Shown: one piece after another, positions 1 through 12,269 of the stretch | How positions within the stretch are numbered: position 1 is the stretch's first letter | Layout: each line of letters opens with the position of its first letter | DNA from: Melanocharis versteri | Taxonomy: Eukaryota > Chordata > Aves > Passeriformes > Melanocharitidae | Length of the DNA stretch: 64,000 nt | Reading direction: 5' to 3' | Assembly: GCA_013397845.1 (NCBI GenBank) | Contig: VZTG01007655.1 | Span: 518,505 to 582,504 of the forward strand | Notes under the pieces: generated by a model | What the model was told of the DNA's origin: nothing | What the model saw: only the letters and a program-made list of their open reading frames with translations | The model's database searches: none | Program-made: the position numbers and the translations under genes

Positions 1-3000
1 ATTGGAGGAATTAATTGATAAAGGTTTCATTTTCCAGCCTATGCCTCTCAGAGCTTTTGTTTAGATGATCTTAAATTCCATGCAAGCGCCCTGTGGTTTT
101 TTTTTTTTTTAATTGCTTTTTGACAACATCTGTACCTGCCCGTCGAGGGGTGGTTGCCCATGTCCTTTCATGTGTATGAAAAATACATCAGGACAGATTC
201 TGTGGATGAAACTAGAATAATACGGGATGAACTAATTTGCTGTCGACAGACAAGTTCGAGTATGCTCTGCTAAACAGAAGTTAACTCAGAACAGCATTTT
301 TTTGCTCATGCAGTAAGAAGACAGGGGCTTTAAGGCAGTGAGGGTCAAGACTGGATGTGAAATAGATATCTTGTAAATATCCACTCTCTCATTTTCCCCT
401 CTACATCTTCCACGTTAATTCCCCAGCTGTGCACTTGCCCATTAAATTTCATTGCAGAAGATGGACCAAGAGCTTTTTAGGCCACCCAGAAATTTTAGCC
501 TGCAACCAAGTCTTTGAAAATCCTTCCTACCTTAGACATTATCCCACAGCACTGAGATATTTTACTTCAGGCTGAAAGTAATAAGCCACTTGCTTGTCAG
601 TACACTAAGCACATGATTTGGAGGCCACTGAGCAGGGTGACATATGAAATTACTTAATGCACAAATTGAACAAATGTACAAATTGAAGTTGGCGTGCTTT
701 TATCTCGGTATCACGGTTAGATCTGTACACAAAGCTCTCTCTATCCAACAGCTCCAATCAGTAACTTTCCTAAAGGGTTGCACAGAATTCAGTGACAGCT
801 TTCGTTCAAGTCAGTGGTGGGTATTTGGTACATAACCTCACTGAAATCAACACAGTCTCCTTGTGGTACGTAAATTGTGCAAAAGGAAGCCAAGTCAAGA
901 GGAATTGGATAGATAGATCCTAAAATGCCTGGACTTTTAGAGACAGGTGGTCTTGCTTTTATCCCTGTTACGTAATAGAGTCAAACGACTATGGGAGCTC
1001 TTGGGAATAAAGTCCTGTTTGGGTTGAAATTATTGAGGTTTTTATTTCTAGAGTTTTAAAACTCCTCCCTTCTCCTGTTTAAACTACCGCCTCTCCTGTT
1101 CTCATCTATGGCCTGATGTGCAGAAGCTCAAAGTGTTTCCATGACAGACATAGATTTTCCAAAAGCTCTAATGGTCCAAGAGGTACCAATTTGTTCTAAA
1201 ATTTTGCTTTTACTGCTGAAAACTTCTTCCTTGTCTCAAAATAGCTTCTTTTAGGGCAGACTCTCATAAACCTGTGATTAAATGCAGTCTACTTCCTAGT
1301 TGTGGGGATGTTCACAAGTAACAGTGGTTGAAAGAGTGAGACAAAATCTGTAGTCCACCAAAAAGTTAGGTTGTCATTGATTCCTTAGAGGCAGAGAACT
1401 CAGATGTTAATGAACATTTCCAAAGGTCACTGACGCACTACAGAAATGCTCTGAAGGTGAAGATTGAAGACTATTTCTTTTAAAACTGCTTAATTTTTTA
1501 TATCCATTTTAGAACCTGCCTGTATTTCTGTACCTTTTATCTTCAATTGTGCACTATTCCCACTTTAACTAAGGCGTAAATCTGCATGTACAGACACACA
1601 TCTTTCATTATTTAACGTACCATCTGAAATATTCTATGATTTTGATAGGCAACACATTGATTTGTACTGGTTTTTTTTTCTGCTGTGCTACATGAAAACT
1701 TAATTGTCTACAGCCATCAGTTCCATTACAATAGGGCCTTGAAGAATGATTAGACTTTAAATTCTGGTAGGGTAGGCTGCTTGCAAATCAGTTCTTGAAT
1801 TTACAGTACTATGTTGGAAATGACTTAACCAGAAGAATTAATTGTCTTGAATCATGGAATGCCTTTACAAAGCAGTGGGCTTTTTCACTTTTAGGGACTC
1901 TGTTGACACGAGTGAGGTCATACTCTCACTGCACATGGTAGCACCAAATAGAGCTGAAATAGAAGGAAACAGAGGGAGGACGAAATCTGAGCCCTCAGAA
2001 AAATCAAATTACTTCGCCCTGCCCATTCACAGATTATTTGTGACCCCACTGCAGTCCGTGGGAGTTCTGCCAATTAATTTCAATAGGAGGAGAATCTGGG
2101 TTGGATTGAGGTTTCCTGCTTCTGCCCACAGCAACAGATGCATTCCAGACCACTCTCAGGAAGGGAAAATAAAAGGGCAAATTCCCAGTAACTGTGGCAA
2201 CAGGAGGGATGGTTTTCTTTGCTATCATGTAATTTTGAATTCAGTAGCTGTTCTGTGACATGACGTGTTTCTCCCCTCTGTCAAATTAATGCTTTCTTCC
2301 CGTGTGGAAGGCGCGTCAGGGAAAGAGCGCAGAACAAAACCATCAACACAAACAGCCCTCAGAAGCCTTTCCACATTTCCCACCTCACATCTGCCACAAT
2401 GACAAAACCGTGTTTGCAAACAACACGGAGAAACCGCCTCAAAAGTGGTACTTCATCAAAACACAGGGAATTAACTCAGCCCGCTCTGTGAATGTCTCTC
2501 AGTGCCTGTGAGCAAGGAGTGGTGATGAGCTCCCTCAGCAGAATGCCGAGACCTCTGCTATGGAGAGAACAGCTAAAGGCTGCACAGGTTGTCCAACTCT
2601 GGCTGCATTCATCTCCCTTTTTTACCCTTTCCTTCACTGAGGTCCTCTCTGTTGTATCCTTGGACTTGATAACTTCATTAAGGGCTGTGAACACCCAGTG
2701 AGACTTTGGGCAAGGCTTGAGAGCCCCAGGAAAGCAGCAGCTTATGCAAAACATGACTGATGATGCCCTAAGGACTGTCACAGGCAGTCAAACCAAAAGG
2801 GGATGAGAGTGAGTTTCTCTTCCCTTCCACCTTGTGTCCTCTGTTTTACAGGAGGCAGTTCCCATGCTGACAAGCGGGCAGCACCCTCTACAAAGTTAAA
2901 AGATAGCAAAATCTGTCTCTGTAGCTGCCAAGGACAGAGAAGAGACTGGAAACATATGTTCTCTGTGTTTGGAACGATTCAGTTTAGGTAGACTACCTGG

Positions 3001-4049
3001 GTCAGAGCCCAGATGGTGTAAACTGCTGAGTCTCAGAACTCACATTAGCTGAGTCTCTAGATTAATAAGTACTTTTTATTTGAACTTCTGAACTACTCTG
3101 ATACTCTTCATTAAAAAAAACCAAAACGCCAAGCCCCCAAACAACCTCCAAGAGAAAACCAAAGAAGCAAAAGCTGACATGACTTCTTTAAAGTGTCAGT
3201 GTGAATCACTGTCAGAGGTCAGGCAGAAGCACGTGTCCCCTGATCATCAGCACAACACCACTGATGCAAAAGGCCACACCTGAAGTTTACTGAGCTAACA
3301 CAGCAGCTTAAGGAGGTGTGAACTGCCCTGTGCACTTCAGAGAATTGTCATCTGAAATTCTCGGGGCGGTAACACTCAGCTGTGGAGTTCAGGATGCAGC
3401 ACTAGAAACAGAAGGCGATGAGCTTTGAAGAGCACTCGAACAAAAGACACTGAAGGTGCATAGGAGGCAACTGAGCCAAACACAAGAAAACAAGGAAGAC
3501 TTTGGAGTCTTGGTGATGTAAGCTTGGACTGGGAGTAGGTGGAATTCAAATGTCTTGGGAACACTCGAGCCAAAGGGATTCCTGAGGGAACTTACAACTG
3601 TGCCATCTGTCCTTTACTTATTCTGTAGATGGCTTTTGGAAGAGAATTAATACCATCCTTCTCCTTCAATTTAACCCCACTGGTGATTGCTGGCACGAAT
3701 GCCAAAACATTCAACACAGGAGATAACACACCAAAAATAAACCTCACCCTAAACAAAATGCCCTGCCCTGTCACTTATTCACAGTACCTTTTCTGTGGTA
3801 TTATCTTAAGCTGAAACCATCAAGGAAAGGGTCTCTACTTCTCAGTTTTTCCGACTCAGATGTGAGAGGACTAATTTTGATAAACCACGTCTTACAAAAC
3901 TCACCTTATCAAACTGAAGAGAAAGAACTGAAAGCAAGCTGGAGATATGTTACCTTTCAGTTCTTAATATCACCACTTATAAAAGGAGCTTGTTAGCTCA
4001 GTTATGGATTGACCACACTCAACAGCACATGCAATGAACCCTCATCTGA

Positions 4050-4055
4050 TTTATT
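4050..4055 (-). terminator. Candidate poly(A) signal AATAAA downstream of the microprotein ORF
   Basis: AATAAA on the minus strand is followed within about 30 bases by CA and then a GT-rich stretch (tgtgctgttgagtgtgg), the usual layout of a cleavage site. It lies about 420 bases after the TAG of the 39-codon frame. The hexamer alone is common in AT-rich intron. Confidence 0.25.
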
Positions 4056-4476
4056 CATATATTGTATGCCACAGAGCAGCAAATTTTGGCCACGATTAAT
4101 TTATTAATTCCTGAATGGTTACTGAGGTTAACTTGTGAAAGTAAACTATATCACCTATGAAAAAACCAGCAAAAAACTCAAAATAACCTGATTTGGGAAG
4201 AGTCTGAGCAAGTCACCACAGTGCATCCTTCAAGTCCAGATACCTAAGTATTGTGGGTATAACCTATTAATGACCCAACTTTTTTTTCCTAAAAGAACTT
4301 CATTGTTCTGGCAGCAATAGAGCTTACTATCTCCTAAAGGTCATGAACATCTGTTAAAAATCTTGCTGAAGAAAGAAAGGCAGAACTTTCTCATGTCCAA
4401 TCTTCCTCTTAGTGGAATATATGTTTCTGACAGGATCATCCCATAGATTTTGACAGTTTGGTAAGAAGTGTGATAT

Positions 4477-4596
4477 CTAGGGACATGTTTCGTGTCTTCT
4501 CTTCCAAAACCAAATGAAGAAAATGCACATTCCCATGATGAAAGCCAAGAGTAGAGCCACTGTCCATTGACTGTGTAAAGGTTCCAAGTCTGACAT
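4477..4596 (-). CDS. Candidate 39-residue single-pass membrane microprotein (unrecognised)
   Basis: An open frame of 39 codons runs from ATG at 4596 to TAG at 4477. The product has an acidic N-terminus (MSDLEPLHSQ), one uninterrupted hydrophobic helix of about 21 residues (WTVALLLAFIMGMCIFFIWF plus W), a basic cap (KRRH) and a five-residue tail (ETCP after H). By the positive-inside rule the C-terminus would face the cytosol. Gly is at the -3 position of the start context. A good acceptor (polypyrimidine, then ccacag) lies 58 bases upstream and an AATAAA lies about 420 bases downstream. I do not recognise the protein. An overlapping 135-codon frame runs through the same DNA, so chance cannot be excluded. 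Confidence 0.3.
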   Translation of the reverse strand: MSDLEPLHSQWTVALLLAFIMGMCIFFIWFWKRRHETCP

Positions 4597-4654
4597 TTCC
4601 CGAGTGCACAACCAGCAATGATAACTGCTAAGTGTTTCTGAAGTGTTACACAGC

Positions 4655-4680
4655 CTGTGGTGGTAAAAGTAAAGGCGGAA
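4655..4680 (-). promoter_or_regulatory. Candidate splice acceptor upstream of the membrane-microprotein ORF
   Basis: The transcribed strand reads ttccgcctttacttttacca followed by ccacag, a pyrimidine-rich tract ending in CAG at 4657-4655. A predicted exon would begin at 4654. Confidence 0.3.
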
Positions 4681-5333
4681 GAAGATTCGAAAAAGGTAAT
4701 GAAATGCTGGGAAGCACTGCTTTCTTCAAGCCCCTCCTTCTTCAGCATTTCTAATAGGAGATTGTTGGTGAATTTTCACTTTGTACAAACACCTTGTCAA
4801 CTCCAAAAAAGGAGAGTAAGAAATAACACCCTTAGAAGAAATGTCTGAGAGCTTAATCCATCCTGGCAAAAGCAAACACAAATCCACTGATTTCGGTGGA
4901 GTTACAGATGGCCCACTTAATGTACAACAGAGCTGATTTGGCCCTCCTCCCATACTGTAGCACTGCTTTCCCTGAGAAACCTTTGCTTTCGAAGGAACCA
5001 GCCACGTGCAAAGAGCCTGCAACACTGAGCTACCATTGAATAAATGAATAGGAGACACACTTGTATTTTAAAACTTTTCTCAGTAGTGGACTTTAACAGC
5101 AAGTATTGACCTTTTATCTGTCTAATATCAGGATCTTATGCCAGCACCACAGACAAAACACTGAGGATCTGGAGAATATCAATTATTGTACACGTATTAC
5201 TGCTTCCCATGGTTTCCCACAAGCATTAAATTGGAATCATGTATAAGCATAGTGCATGTCTCAGGAAGAACTTGTTCTTTCTTAGAAGCCACCTCAGCAC
5301 TACAGCAGATGGGCACAGGCTTTTTTTGCTAAA

Positions 5334-5392
5334 AGCACAGAGGGAGACAGAGAAGGAGAGAGAGAAAGAAAAAGAAAGTGAGAGAAGAAAGT
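5334..5392 (-). promoter_or_regulatory. Pyrimidine tract just downstream of the exon 9 donor
   Basis: On the transcribed strand, bases 5392 down to 5334 are almost pure C/T, with repeated TTTCT, CTCTCT and TTCTTT motifs, starting about seven bases after the gtaagc donor. Such motifs bind PTB-type repressors or, when U-rich, TIA1-type enhancers of weak donors. Function is inferred only. It could also be a plain simple repeat. Confidence 0.5.
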
Positions 5393-5399
5393 TGCTTAC

Positions 5400-5572
5400 T
5401 GTTTCGAGGCTTCTCCTCGTCCATGCCTTCATCTTCATTTTCTGGATCAATATCTTCTGCTTGAGTTATCCAGTCTAAGTATCCCTTCAAATCCTCCTCT
5501 AGCTGTTGCTTTTCCCGCAGCTTCTGGAAATCACCTCGAGCCTTAGCCTTTTCTCTTTCTTTGGAAAACTCC
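5400..5572 (-). CDS. CACNA1C: CACNA1C exon 9: I-II linker with the beta-subunit binding AID
   Basis: This 173-nt exon enters in phase 2 (its first G completes Gly) and leaves in phase 1 after A. It encodes EFSKEREKAKARGDFQKLRE, then KQQLEEDLKGYLDWITQAED and IDPENEDEGMDEEKPRN. The central QQLEEDLKGYLDWITQAE is the alpha-interaction domain, a helix that docks in the groove of Cav-beta. Its Tyr, Trp and Ile anchors (human Y437, W440, I441) are all present. The acidic tail ENEDEGMDEEKPRN is typical of CACNA1C; CACNA1D has a different tail, so this exon fixes the gene identity. The acceptor is cttgctag and the donor gtaagc, followed at once by a long pyrimidine tract. Confidence 0.98.
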
Positions 5573-8500
5573 CTAGCAAGAGGGAGGGAGGGACAGGACA
5601 TGGGTGGAAAGAAGGAAGAGATGGAAAAACAATGGGTTAGATTGATTTCCACTGGAAAGGCTCCTCAGTCTGTGTAGCACACCCAGCTGTCTCTATTCTT
5701 TCAAGACAAACACACGTATGGAACATCCTTGCTGCACACACACACGTGTAAAACAGCTGGAGTGTCCACATTGCTATCAACACTTAGGAAAAGATTAATA
5801 CCTTTTTCAAAACTTTCATTCTTGACATTTGATTGATAATTCAAATAAAACACATAGGTAACATTTATGTACACTTTTATGCACAATACCAGACATTTTC
5901 TAACATTCTGTGACACTCGATATTCTCCAACTGTTATCTAGAAATGTCTGTATGAATAATGGTTAACCATGAACTGTTTGACAATAATCTGACATCTGGA
6001 GAGTGAGATGGTGGCTCTAATTTCTAGCCAGGTTTCAATCTGTGTTTAAGATTTTATATGTAATCGTAACTAAACTGGGCTAGTTTAAGTGTAATTAATG
6101 GTACTCACAATCCTGTACACATTTAATTATGGACCATTTTACCCACAGTACTGGGAAATATAGTTAAAACCTCAGACCTCAAAGTTTTACTGAAGAATTT
6201 CAGCATTCAAGGCTGTTATCTGACATGAAATCTATTTTTCAAATCTCACATTGGGTAGAAAAATACGATGAATTATGGGTCGACAAAATTATTAGATTCT
6301 GCCAGAAAGTGAACAGGGTAAGATATCTGATGATAGTTTTATGAAAGAACACTGTTGGGAATATAGACTTAAAACAAGGCATAATAACAAGAATTTCCTG
6401 TTGCTTAGTTATGATTCTGGGTGCTTGGCTTTACCTTTATTTTTGGCTGTGGTGCTGTTTCTTCTCCTCTTTCAGAGACACTTATACAGCAATAATTTTT
6501 TCCAAGAAATGCTGACCTCCCTTATTTAGAGACTCATGTGGTTCTAAACCAGGTTTTAATGCTTGTATTTTAAAAAGTAAGCTTAATGATTGTGAAAATT
6601 GCTGGACCAAGAGAGCCAAAGCATTAAGCCTTCTATCTGCTGAAGCAGATCACTACACAAGACACACACAGCAGATAATACAGGCCACTCTTTCTAGAAA
6701 AGAGAGGTAAAGCCATTCTCCCCAGGGCATTATCCCTCACTGTTGCTGAAGACTGTCAGCAATGGATGGATTTTAAAAAATGCTTCTCCACCTAGGATTT
6801 GTATTAGGTTTGCTCCTGCAAAAATAAATAGGAAACCTACCACTGATTTTGGTGGCATAATATTAGGATGATGAAAATCCTAGCCAAAATGTTAATTTTG
6901 TGAGTGCCATGTGACTGCTACTCAAGTAACTCAGGTGGAAGTGGGTTTTTAACAGTGATGGTGAGGTACTTTCCTCCTGTCTGGACCAAAACCTGCTGAA
7001 AGACTTCCATGGAATTCACAGGTTTTCAGAATTATGTGCTGTGCATGAAACCAGCACTGCAGCAGAATGAAAGCAGGATGATCCCCTAATTTCTAGCCAA
7101 AATATGTGACAAAATATGCCAGTGTCATCTGCACCCCTGTCACGCTGCTGAGGGTTCAGGTCCTCCCAAGGAAGTGTCATAACAAAGGTGGAAGTGAGGA
7201 AGAGAACCACTGGCTTCTCTGGCCTGAATTTTTCACAGTCAGCTCTAGGTCCAAACTCAGCCTCAAGGCATGGAAAAAATGAAAAATGAAATTTTCTTAT
7301 AGTGGGAGTGATATTTTACTATTTACAGTGTAAAAGGAACAAACAACCCCAACAATAAAAACTGTACAAAGGTTGTTAGGGAAAAAATCCATTGATGGTG
7401 GTTCTATTTTCTGCTTCAGTAACACCTTTCCCCTGGGTCCGCTACAGTGCCGTATCCAAATTAATGAATTAACTCTCAAAAAAATAATCACCGAATGAAT
7501 CTATGTATTATTAAGCCTGTTTGTTAAATCAAATTCCAATATTTCAATTTTTAGCTCGTAAAGCGTTATTTTAGAATCTAAAACAAGTGGGTCCAATTTT
7601 GAAATGGGCTGAACCTAGAGTTTTCTAGCACAATGGAAAATTCTGATTGTCTCATGTAAATGACCTGCAATTCCATGTCTCTCTCCATCGTACAACACGT
7701 GATATTCCACATCTCAGACGACCCTCCAAAGAAGACAACTGGTTTAAACTGCCTTAATTTCTATGCTCTACTAACATGAAACCACTGAGGACAGGTGGCT
7801 CGGGAAATTGCTACTGCAATTCCAACCACCTCCCACATGGAATGGCAGCCTGTACCTGGGAAAATGCAGCTCACAAGCAAGAATTACCATCAGTGGGCAT
7901 TTTCCACCCCGTGGGAAGGGAGCTGGTGGCCTCAGCCCAGGGCATCTTGCAGGCAGGTGCACACATCACCGCTGCCTCCAGCACAGCTGGCAATCAATGG
8001 TCACTGTTGGCAGCTCCAGCAGGCAGGCCAAGGACCAAATAAGCTTTTGATGGAAGTGCCACCTTGAGCCCAGAGGCTGTCCTCTCAAAAAAGGCTGCAC
8101 TATCATGGCAGGGTAAGGTCAACAAAGGCTTGCAGAACTAGCAAGCAATCTGTCTCGCTTCAGTGAACCCCAAAATATCAGGATAAGAGTGGGTGAATCC
8201 CATCGTTTCCACCACAATTCAGTTTGTTTCACTTGGCTTTACTTCTCCCAGAAAACTATAGAAATGTCTGCCAATGGGAATAACAAGGAGCAGAGAATTC
8301 TGAAGAGATGTTTTCTCTGTGTGAGGTTAGAGTGGGTCAAGATCATAAACACCCAGCTCCGCATCATGTGCTGTTTCAGAAGAAAATTCCTCTTTCCCAT
8401 CCCAATGGTGGAATTTAGGTTATTCTCATTGATATGATTTCTCACATTTAGAGGCGAGATGGAAAATGAGCAAAACAGCCGAATTCTAACAGTTCAAAAC

Positions 8501-11500
8501 TCTTGCTTACTACTCAAAGTGGAGCACAAGGCTCCAAATCTCATCCACCCTGAGAGATTGGGAAGGACTGGAAGGATTGGGAAGGGTTGGAAGAGGAGAC
8601 AGAAGACTAGGAAAAATACATGAAAGGTCACAAAAACTGCTCAAGGAGGTGCTACAACCGTAACCAGCCTCCTGTTCACTCTGACCTCTCTCTTGGCAGT
8701 AAAAGCATCAAAAGCATCCAACTGTGTTTTGCAGGATCCTCCCAAAGCAGAAGGAATGTCTGTTCTCCTGCCCTCCATTTGCCTTAGGCACCTGCTTGCT
8801 TGGCCTGTGTCCTGGGATTTGGATCAAAATCTAGAGGATATGTGACTCTATATACTGAGGTGTGCATGTCTGAAGGTTGAACCCCCACTGCCATTCTTTT
8901 TTCCCTCAGTAATTAACTGAAACAGATAACACAGATGTGAACATCTCTGATCTCACGCGACTTCTAATCACTGCTCAGAGCAATGATGTGGAATTGTTTT
9001 GCCCGGGCTTGGGGAGGTCTACTGTGTGATCTGCTGACTGGATATTCCTCTGGAGTACATGAATTTTATATTGTGCTCAGCCAAGTCAGGAAGAGATTAC
9101 AGCTCCACATATAAATACCCTGACATGCTATTTAGCCTAGTATGTGATTAGTAAATTCACCAGGACCATGAATGGATGACATATCTGAGGAAAAAACAAA
9201 TTACAAAAGAGCTCTTTCAGCAGAGCAGAATTCAGCATTTCATTTTGCAGGTGCAATCAAGGTGTCTTTGTGAGTACAATTAATTACACTTATGTATTCA
9301 GAAGTGATTAAAACCCCCCAAGCTAATCTGTCATTTGTGAAGCCTACCTACACAACATGCCTGCTGAAGCTCCTGAAATAGATAAATGGGAAAAAAAATC
9401 AGAGATGCCCAGAATGGATATCCAAAGATAACCAGGAATTCTGCTTTCTATCTAGAACAGGCATGTGGATCATCAGCATAGATCAGGCTAATAGCAATAG
9501 CGAGTCTCCAAGAAAAAAAGCTGAATCTGCAAAGTGAAGACACTTTGTAACTCAGCAGAATTTAGAACTGCTTTGGAAAGTTAATGGTTTAAGAACTGCT
9601 TGTTGAGACCAGAGAAAATTTGGAACATTTCTCCCATAATTTTTGTGTTTTTTCATGGATGCAAATTCTCAAGTTTCTTTTTACTTTTCTCCAGTTGGGG
9701 AAATTTTTGCAGAAACAGTGCAGCTGTCATAACACTGTGAAGACAGCCAGAAAGAGTGACTCACAGCTTAAACAAGGTGAACTTCATCTTTGATTTCAGT
9801 TCCCTCTACAGACTCTTTCCATCTCCTACCACTAACTCTGGTGGTCTAGCTGCAGAATGCCAGGAGGTGGAAGATTTAGGCCCCAAAACACTTTCTTGAG
9901 TTGAAAATGAAAGAGAGAGGAAATTCAATTGTTAATTATGCACAGGCACAAATCCAAGTGCAGGTAAATTGAATCAAGAGTTTTTCGATACTGTGCACTC
10001 CTCATGGCTGGGCTCACAGGCACTTTTTGTGCAATCAGATACCATATAATCTTTAACAACAGTTCTATGTGGTCCTTGAGTGCACCTCTGACAGAACAGA
10101 TCCCTTTCCCTGTCAGCTGGTCGTCATCCCCTGCTAGTGCTGACATCCTTACCTGCTGGGCAGAGTATCCACCTGGAGGAATGAGGAGCGTGTGTTCCAA
10201 AACCGTACCAGAGCATCACTCTCCAGATATGCAAACACAGAATATTGCCCAACACTTCATTACTGGGTTTGTTTTTTTTTCCACGCTCCCATTACTGCGT
10301 GGAAACCCTTCTCCTCACAGCAGCTGTCCCAGTGGCTTGTCTCCTTCAGTGGAGTCATGAAGATAGAAACAATACCTCCTGCAGGCCTTCTATTACCTGT
10401 CTCTTTGCCAGATATCCAAAGGTGGACCTTTTTCCCCAGTCCCACCACTGCCCTTCCTATCTTGTTGGCCCAAGTACCGAGGACATAATTTCTATGAGGC
10501 ATCAAGTCCTCTCTCCTGCTCAGAGATCATTTTCCCTCTCTTTTGGTCAAAAGATAAGGGACTTCAGGGCTGCCTACTCAGGCAACAGCTACAGGCCCTA
10601 ATAAAACTCATTTGGAGCTCATCAAAGGAGGCAGGATGGTAGAAACAAAAAAGAGGATGCATAAAAGTCCTCAGACCATATTTATCTGTGTACATAGAAT
10701 GCCTGTAGCCCCCAGTCATGCCCAAATATGGAACTAGAAGCCTAGTCCTAGAAGATTTTTTTTTTTTAATCTTGCAAGGAATATTTGCTGGCTTGATTCC
10801 TTTAATTATGTGGCTCCCCAGGGGCAGTAAAGTTTCTAACTACCAGGGACAATATCCATTGTTTTTAATCAAAGCTACTAAAATGATGCTTTGCAGAGAG
10901 GGTTATACTGCAGAACTGAAATACAGCTAAATGCCTGGATGTCTTAAGAATGCTTAAACACTAAAGGGACTTCTCCTGCTTCTCTGTTCATCCTTAGAAA
11001 AGGTCAGAGGGAAGTGATCTTTTCTCCATGCATCATGCCAGGCTTGTAATCTGTACAATAGAGAAGATGGGCTTACTGAGGGAGAAACGTGCCCAAGACT
11101 CTCTCCAGGGAAAATAGTCTCCTGGTAGGCTGTGCTTTAGATATACTAAACAATGTGAAAATTTCTCCTGTGAGAAGACATAATTTGGCAGGAATCTCAT
11201 CCTACAGATGTGAAGGGGTTTGCCTCATGCTCTCATTCTTCCTTCAGTCCTACTGACTCTTCCAGAAATTCTGCTATAATTCCCTTCTACGGTGCATGGG
11301 TTGCTCTGCCAACAGGAGAGCATAGCGCTGTCCTCTTCCCACAGAGTACAGGTAGAGGAATGTGTTAGAGACAAAAAATTGTCTTATATTCCTTTGATTT
11401 AGTCAAAAGGCTCCTTCTATCGCATTAGGAATGCTGTGTTTTGCTATTGGCAATAGCCTAGGCCTTCCTTTGAGGTTCTTGAGATCAACCCGCCACTGAC

Positions 11501-11586
11501 CGTTGTTTTGGTAACCAGAGAGTAGGAATAGAAATACAGTTTTTTAAAAATAAACAATAATAAAACATTTTCCTGGTACTGCTTAC
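5573..11586 (-). other. CACNA1C: CACNA1C intron 8
   Basis: This 6.0-kb intron joins exon 8 (or 8a, when 8 is skipped) to exon 9. It is AT-rich. The only noticeable local structure is a short GGAAGGATTGG-like minisatellite at about 8555-8598. The rest shows no recognised gene, RNA or mobile element. Confidence 0.87.
8555..8598. repeat. Short GGAAGG-type minisatellite
   Basis: The run gattgggaaggactggaagg, then attgggaagggttggaagag, shows about four units of ggaagg(a/g)(c/t)tgg in intron 8. Confidence 0.7.
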
Positions 11587-11690
11587 CCGCTAAGTACACC
11601 GAGAACCAAGTTAAGTACAAAAAATGACCCTATGATGATTAGTGTAACAAAATAGATCCAGGGCCAGTCCCTTCCTATGGCATCATTGAC
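11587..11690 (-). CDS. CACNA1C: CACNA1C mutually exclusive exon 8 (VNDAIGRDWP form): repeat I S6
   Basis: This 104-nt exon has the same phases as 8a (0 in, 2 out). It encodes VNDAIGRDWPWIYFVTLIII followed by [15 protein letters not shown]. The C-terminal 15 residues of S6 are identical to those from 8a; the N-terminal half (end of pore loop and outer S6) differs. Both glycines equivalent to human G402 and G406 are present. The acceptor is actcttccag and the donor gtaagc, the same donor hexamer as 8a, as expected of an old tandem exon duplication. This is the version known from smooth-muscle and brain cDNAs. Channels with one or the other differ in gating and dihydropyridine sensitivity in mammals. 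Confidence 0.97.

Positions 11691-12269
<579 letters not shown>

Larger units (their letters stand above)
1..5399 (-). other. CACNA1C: CACNA1C intron 9, 5' part (partial)
   Basis: After the exon 9 donor the intron continues to the window edge. Exon 10, expected to encode an MSMPTSETES-like peptide, was not seen. The optional 75-nt exon 9* known in mammals could not be identified with confidence. The segment holds the pyrimidine tract at 5334-5392 and the candidate membrane-microprotein exon at about 4050-4654. The remainder is AT-rich with short open frames of no recognisable character. Confidence 0.8.

Noticed and set aside
3905..3913. Nine-base microexon candidate (tttgataag) in intron 9 with a strong acceptor and an aag/gtgagt donor on the minus strand
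   Set aside because: After exon 9 (phase 1) it reads ATT TGA, an immediate stop, and the earlier AG gives 23 nt, which breaks the frame. It is more likely a decoy site pair.
4341..4748. 135-codon minus-strand frame in intron 9
   Set aside because: Its product has no domain-like character. It overlaps the more protein-like 39-codon frame and may be a chance frame.
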